From assembly GCA_001724315.1 (NCBI GenBank), contig MEEC01000075.1, forward strand, positions 1 to 10,796: DNA of 10,796 nt, read 5' to 3'. Positions 8,778 through 10,796 of the stretch are shown in pieces. A program made the position numbers and the translations under genes. The notes beneath the pieces are model-generated. The model did no database searches. It saw nothing but the letters and a program-made list of their open reading frames with translations, and had not been told where the DNA came from. Origin of the DNA: Lautropia sp. SCN 70-15. GTDB lineage: Bacteria; Pseudomonadota; Gammaproteobacteria; Burkholderiales; Burkholderiaceae_E. How positions within the stretch are numbered: position 1 is the first letter of the stretch; every line of letters begins with the position of its first letter.

Positions 8778-9557
8778 TCAGGAGCCGCGGGTCAGCGTCA
8801 CGCCGCCGTCGACCACCACGACCTCGCCGACCACGTAGTCGCCGGCGCGAGAGGCCAGGTAGATGGCCGCGCCGGCCATGTCCTCGTCCTCGCCGACGCG
8901 ACGGACGGGCACGCGGCGCGCGACCTCGTCGGCATGGTCCCGGGCCTCGCGGTTCATCTCGGAGCGGAAGGGACCCGGGGCGATGGCCGACATCACGATG
9001 TTGTCCTGCGCCAGCCGCAGCGACATGCGCTTGGTCAGGTGGATCAGCCCGGCCTTGCTGGCCGCGTAGGAGTAGGTCTCCCAGGGGTTCACCGAGATGC
9101 CGTCGATCGACGCGATGTTGATCACCTTGGCCGGGCGGGTCTTCGCCGCGGCGCGCAGTTGCGGGGACAGCGCCTGCGTGAGGAAGAAGGGCGACTTCAT
9201 GTTCAGGTCGACCACCTTGTCCCAGCCGCTCTCGGGGAACTCGTCGAAGGGCGCGCCCCAGGCGGCGCCCGCGTTGTTCACCAGGATGTCGAGCTGCGGC
9301 TCGCGCTTCGCGATCTCGGCGGCCAGCGCCTTCGCGCCCTCGACGGTGGACACGTCGGCCGGGATCGACACGCAGTCGCCGAGCTTGCCGAGCTCGGCCG
9401 CGGTGGCATCGCAGGCGTCGGCCTTGCGCGAGGAGATGTAGACGCGCCTGGCGCCGGCAGCCAGGAAGCCGGTGGCGATCATCTTGCCGATGCCGCGCGA
9501 GCCGCCGGTGACCAGCGCCACCCGGCCGGCGAGGGAGAAGAGTTCGGTGGTGTTCAT
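8778..9557 (-). CDS. Short-chain dehydrogenase/reductase, RhlG/FabG-like
   Basis: The 259-residue protein is a classical SDR with a Rossmann fold. It has the cofactor loop TGGSRGIG (17-24), the NNAG motif (94-97), Asn119, and the catalytic Ser150, Tyr164 and Lys168 (YAASK). Arg at the end of the second strand (ISSRKADACD) suggests preference for NADPH. The overall pattern, including LDILVNNAGAAWGAPFDEFP, SGWDKVVDLN, the PGPFRSEMN loop and the C-terminal VVDGG, resembles RhlG-type 3-ketoacyl reductases. The substrate is not determined, and sugar or alcohol dehydrogenase activity is also possible. The ATG at 9557 has GGAG six bases upstream. An in-frame ATG at 9569 is possible but has no such site. 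This is the first gene of the SDR, Usp, SIMPL set. Confidence 0.92.
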   Translation of the reverse strand: MNTTELFSLAGRVALVTGGSRGIGKMIATGFLAAGARRVYISSRKADACDATAAELGKLGDCVSIPADVSTVEGAKALAAEIAKREPQLDILVNNAGAAWGAPFDEFPESGWDKVVDLNMKSPFFLTQALSPQLRAAAKTRPAKVINIASIDGISVNPWETYSYAASKAGLIHLTKRMSLRLAQDNIVMSAIAPGPFRSEMNREARDHADEVARRVPVRRVGEDEDMAGAAIYLASRAGDYVVGEVVVVDGGVTLTRGS

Positions 9558-9575
9558 CGGTGTCTCCATTGCGTT

Positions 9576-9611
9576 CGAGAATGCCTGTCGTAGTTTGCCG
9601 CGCCATTCTCG
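9576..9611. promoter_or_regulatory. Perfect 8-base inverted repeat upstream of the SDR operon
   Basis: CGAGAATG (9576-9583) is exactly mirrored by CATTCTCG (9604-9611), with 20 bases between. It occupies most of the 72-base gap between the PIN toxin stop and the SDR start. The - strand after it has no T-run, so an intrinsic terminator is unlikely. An operator for a dimeric regulator of the SDR operon is the simplest reading. The promoter hexamers are not clear. Confidence 0.35.
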
Positions 9612-9629
9612 CGATGCCACGCCCTACCG

Positions 9630-10046
9630 TCAAAACGCCACGAAATCCCGCGCCGACAGGATTCGCCCTTGCATGGCGACATCCTGAAGCAACGGCTTGT
9701 CACCAGTGACCAGAAGCAGCCTGGGGTCAGCGCCAAGGAGATCCCACAGAAGCTGATCGCCCGGGTCGGGGGCAGGCGGAGAGGCCACGGGTGCAAGCAC
9801 GATTGCATTCTGAGCGATGTCGGTCAGGATGATCTCCACCTCGGCGACCGTCAGCGCATGCAGCTTGCGGATGGCGGGCCGCAGGAGCACGGTTCGATAC
9901 TCTGCGAGCAGCGCCTCCGACACCACGAATGGAAAAGAGCCGGCAAGCATGCCGTCGAGAACCCGCGCCACGGGCGACGCGTCGTTTCCGGTCAGCAGTC
10001 CGGCCACGACGACGTTCGTGTCGACGATGACTGGCTGGCCGCTCAC
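9630..10046 (-). CDS. PIN-domain toxin of a type II toxin-antitoxin system (COG1569-like)
   Basis: The 138-residue protein has the PIN nuclease pattern. VIVDTN carries Asp9, LLAEYRTVLLRP carries Glu49, PDPGDQLLWDLL carries Asp94 and Asp97, and LLVTGDKPLL carries Asp116. These are the acidic residues that bind Mg2+ for RNA cleavage in the family. The VVSEALLAEY and TGDKPLL context fits the group annotated as 'putative toxin component, PIN family' better than classical VapC. There is no ATG in the right place. GTG at 10046 overlaps the antitoxin stop (GTGA), is preceded by GGGAAA, and places the first strand correctly, so I take it as the start. All catalytic acids are present, so the toxin looks intact. 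Its RNA target is unknown. The base composition is less GC-rich than the metabolic genes to the left, which fits an acquired module. Confidence 0.88.
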   Translation of the reverse strand: MSGQPVIVDTNVVVAGLLTGNDASPVARVLDGMLAGSFPFVVSEALLAEYRTVLLRPAIRKLHALTVAEVEIILTDIAQNAIVLAPVASPPAPDPGDQLLWDLLGADPRLLLVTGDKPLLQDVAMQGRILSARDFVAF

Positions 10047-10282
10047 CGTTTCCCGCGTACTGCCCGAACCGATTCGTCTGCCACGGCTGCCGCCAGGTTC
10101 TCGTCGAGATTGCTGCGCCCTCGCGCGCGTCGCACGAGTTCGCGCGCATCCTCGCGCGACTTGATGCCGTAGAACTCCAGGCTTTCGTCGATCAATTGTC
10201 CGATGGTCTTGTCGCGCTTTACGGACGCCTCCTTGAGCGCCCGGTATCGCGCCTCGGACAGGGTGATGGTAAGTCGGCTCAT
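10043..10282 (-). CDS. Ribbon-helix-helix antitoxin partner of the PIN toxin
   Basis: The 79-residue protein opens with a ribbon-helix-helix DNA-binding fold: strand RLTITLS (3-9), helix from about 10 to 20 (EARYRALKEAS), and the turn and second helix RDKTIGQLIDESLEFYGI. A charged C-terminal tail (DARELVRRARGRSN onward) would wrap and inhibit the toxin. RHH antitoxins usually repress their own promoter. The ATG at 10282 has GAGG upstream with five bases of spacing and begins exactly at the RHH strand. The in-frame ATG at 10303 lies inside the operator and is less likely. The stop overlaps the toxin GTG, so translation is coupled. Confidence 0.85.
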   Translation of the reverse strand: MSRLTITLSEARYRALKEASVKRDKTIGQLIDESLEFYGIKSREDARELVRRARGRSNLDENLAAAVADESVRAVRGKR

Positions 10283-10295
10283 GTCGGCCTCGCAC

Positions 10296-10311
10296 TGGTG
10301 CATAAGCACCA
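10296..10311. promoter_or_regulatory. Probable autoregulatory operator of the RHH-PIN module
   Basis: TGGTGC (10296-10301), ATAA, GCACCA (10306-10311) is a perfect palindrome 13 bases before the antitoxin ATG. Related half-sites GGTGC (10326-10330) and TGGTG (10331-10335) lie just upstream. Repeated short half-sites are what RHH antitoxin dimers bind. On the - strand, TGCTAGCAT (10323-10315 region) could serve as an extended -10 element. The assignment rests on position and symmetry only. Confidence 0.5.
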
Positions 10312-10316
10312 ATATG

Positions 10317-10403
10317 CTAGCAGACGGTGCTGGTGTCGGCTGCCGGCACGCCACGCAGGTCCTTGCCCACCGATGTCTTGAACCGGAGTTCAAAGCGTGC
10401 CAT
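10317..10403 (-). pseudogene. Truncated RelE/ParE-type toxin remnant
   Basis: An ATG at 10403 opens a 28-codon frame that ends in TAG at 10319-10317. The product begins MARFELRFKTSVGKDLRGVP, which fits the first strand and helix of RelE-family toxins (pattern: hydrophobic strand, F-K-x-S-V-x-K-D-L-R, then P). Similarity appears to fade after about residue 23 (PAAD). The rest of a RelE toxin, some 60 residues including the catalytic basic residues, is absent from the window. The start overlaps the upstream antitoxin by 14 bases, as is typical of intact antitoxin-relE pairs. The fragment stops within the regulatory region of the RHH-PIN module, which suggests that this module or a deletion replaced the rest of the gene. 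It cannot be an active nuclease. Recognition is by motif, not by alignment. Confidence 0.65.
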
Positions 10404-10623
10404 CGGCCTCGAGCTTCTTCAGGAAGGCTTCGTTGGTGATCGTGGGCTCGGCGGCCCTGAGCTCGACAGCTGCCAGGTCCTCCTGGTCTTCGCGAAGCGA
10501 TTCGCGAACGGCTTCGTTGACCAGCTCGGATATCGAGCGGCAGGAGCTGGCCGCCTTCAGCCGGACGGCGTGATGGAGCTCGGAGTCGAGGTAGATCGTG
10601 GCTCGCGTGGTCGAGGTTTTCAC
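10390..10623 (-). CDS. Orphaned ribbon-helix-helix antitoxin (RelE-partner type)
   Basis: The 77-residue protein has an RHH fold at its N-terminus: strand RATIYLDSELH (7-17), first helix with HAVRLKAASS, and second helix SISELVNEAVRESLRED (30-46). The acidic tail (DLAAVELRAAEPTITNEAFLKKLEADG) resembles the toxin-binding tail of antitoxins usually paired with RelE toxins. The start is GTG at 10623, because the family begins with residues like MKTSTTRATIYL. No strong ribosome site is visible. The following toxin frame overlaps by 14 bases but is truncated, so this antitoxin seems to have lost its own partner. It may still repress its promoter or protect the cell against a related toxin encoded elsewhere. 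Confidence 0.82.
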   Translation of the reverse strand: MKTSTTRATIYLDSELHHAVRLKAASSCRSISELVNEAVRESLREDQEDLAAVELRAAEPTITNEAFLKKLEADGTL

Positions 10624-10640
10624 ATCGAACTGCTCGTCAG

Positions 10641-10668
10641 ACGTTGATCACACGTTTAAACGTTGATC
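10641..10668. promoter_or_regulatory. Palindrome and direct repeats in front of the orphan antitoxin
   Basis: CGTTTAAACG (10653-10662) is a perfect 10-base palindrome. ACGTTGATC occurs twice in the same orientation (10641-10649 and 10660-10668), 19 bases apart. The stretch is AT-rich for this genome (28 G or C in the 60 bases from 10621) and stands directly upstream of the GTG start. It is therefore the likely promoter and operator of the antitoxin. On the - strand, TTGCAG at 10677-10672 is a weak -35 candidate. Confidence 0.4.
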
Positions 10669-10704
10669 GGTCTGCAAAAGGCCGTGAATGCTAGGTTTCC
10701 CCGA

Positions 10705-10796
10705 TGGCCACCCCAAACTGCTCCACTTATGGCCGGTCAAACTGCTCCAGACAGGACGGTCGGATGGTGACTATACGGGCGTGGCGGTGATGCGTG
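10705..10796. mobile_element. Possible insertion-sequence end (IS21-family-like), cut by the window edge
   Basis: CAAACTGCTCCA occurs twice in direct orientation, at 10714-10725 and 10738-10749, joined by CTTATGGCCGGT. Repeated short blocks of this style, with a GGCCGGTCAAA segment, occur at the ends of IS21-family elements, where several copies of a transposase-binding site sit inside each terminus. The tip is not defined, no target duplication can be seen, and no istA or istB frame is recognisable in the remaining 47 bases. The family name is therefore tentative. Confidence 0.4.

Noticed and set aside
7876..9633. A 585-codon frame suggesting a fusion ending in the universal stress protein
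   Set aside because: The N-terminal part is the SDR gene read in the wrong frame. The GTG at 8757 with its ribosome site starts the real Usp protein.
9630..10796. CRISPR array or phage defence system in the accessory end
   Set aside because: The repeats here are only two-copy and lie in promoter regions. No cas or defence-type domain is seen beyond the toxin-antitoxin genes.

Overview
The window is GC-rich and densely coded. Codon use and gene content (PPK1, a Tat-exported PhoX, GlpD/GlpK, an FAH-family enzyme, tandem-domain UspA, a SIMPL protein) suggest a betaproteobacterium, most likely Burkholderiales. This is inferred from protein style only; no rRNA or other marker is present.

Region 1 (1-2501, + strand) concerns phosphate. 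It opens inside the 3' end of ppk1 (polyphosphate kinase). After a 142-base gap comes a complete phoX-type alkaline phosphatase gene. Its protein has a twin-arginine signal followed by a lipobox. The gap holds three CTGTCAT-like heptamers in an 11-base phase, which is a PhoB-box pattern. A strong hairpin with a T-rich tail closes phoX.

Region 2 (2521-5725) concerns glycerol. glpD (glycerol-3-phosphate dehydrogenase, - strand) and glpK (glycerol kinase, + strand) diverge from a 124-base control region. Together they turn glycerol into glycerol-3-phosphate and then dihydroxyacetone phosphate. No glpF or glpR lies in the window.

Region 3 (5816-7030, + strand) is one fumarylacetoacetate-hydrolase-family gene of the long, sugar-acid-dehydratase-like type. 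Its stop codon is one base from the stop of the convergent gene.

Region 4 (7032-9557, - strand) is a probable three-gene operon read SDR oxidoreductase, then a two-domain universal stress protein, then an exported SIMPL/DUF541 protein. A perfect 8-base inverted repeat lies just upstream of the first gene.

Region 5 (9630-10796, - strand) is the accessory end and is visibly less GC-rich. A ribbon-helix-helix antitoxin overlaps a PIN-domain toxin by a GTGA junction. Directly upstream is a second, unrelated RHH antitoxin whose RelE-type toxin survives only as a 28-codon fragment. Both antitoxins have palindromes in front of them. The last ~100 bases carry a 12-base direct repeat that resembles an insertion-sequence end, possibly of the IS21 family. 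The clearest unusual signal is this broken RelE module fused head-to-tail to an intact RHH-PIN module. The rest of the window is largely ordinary core metabolism.
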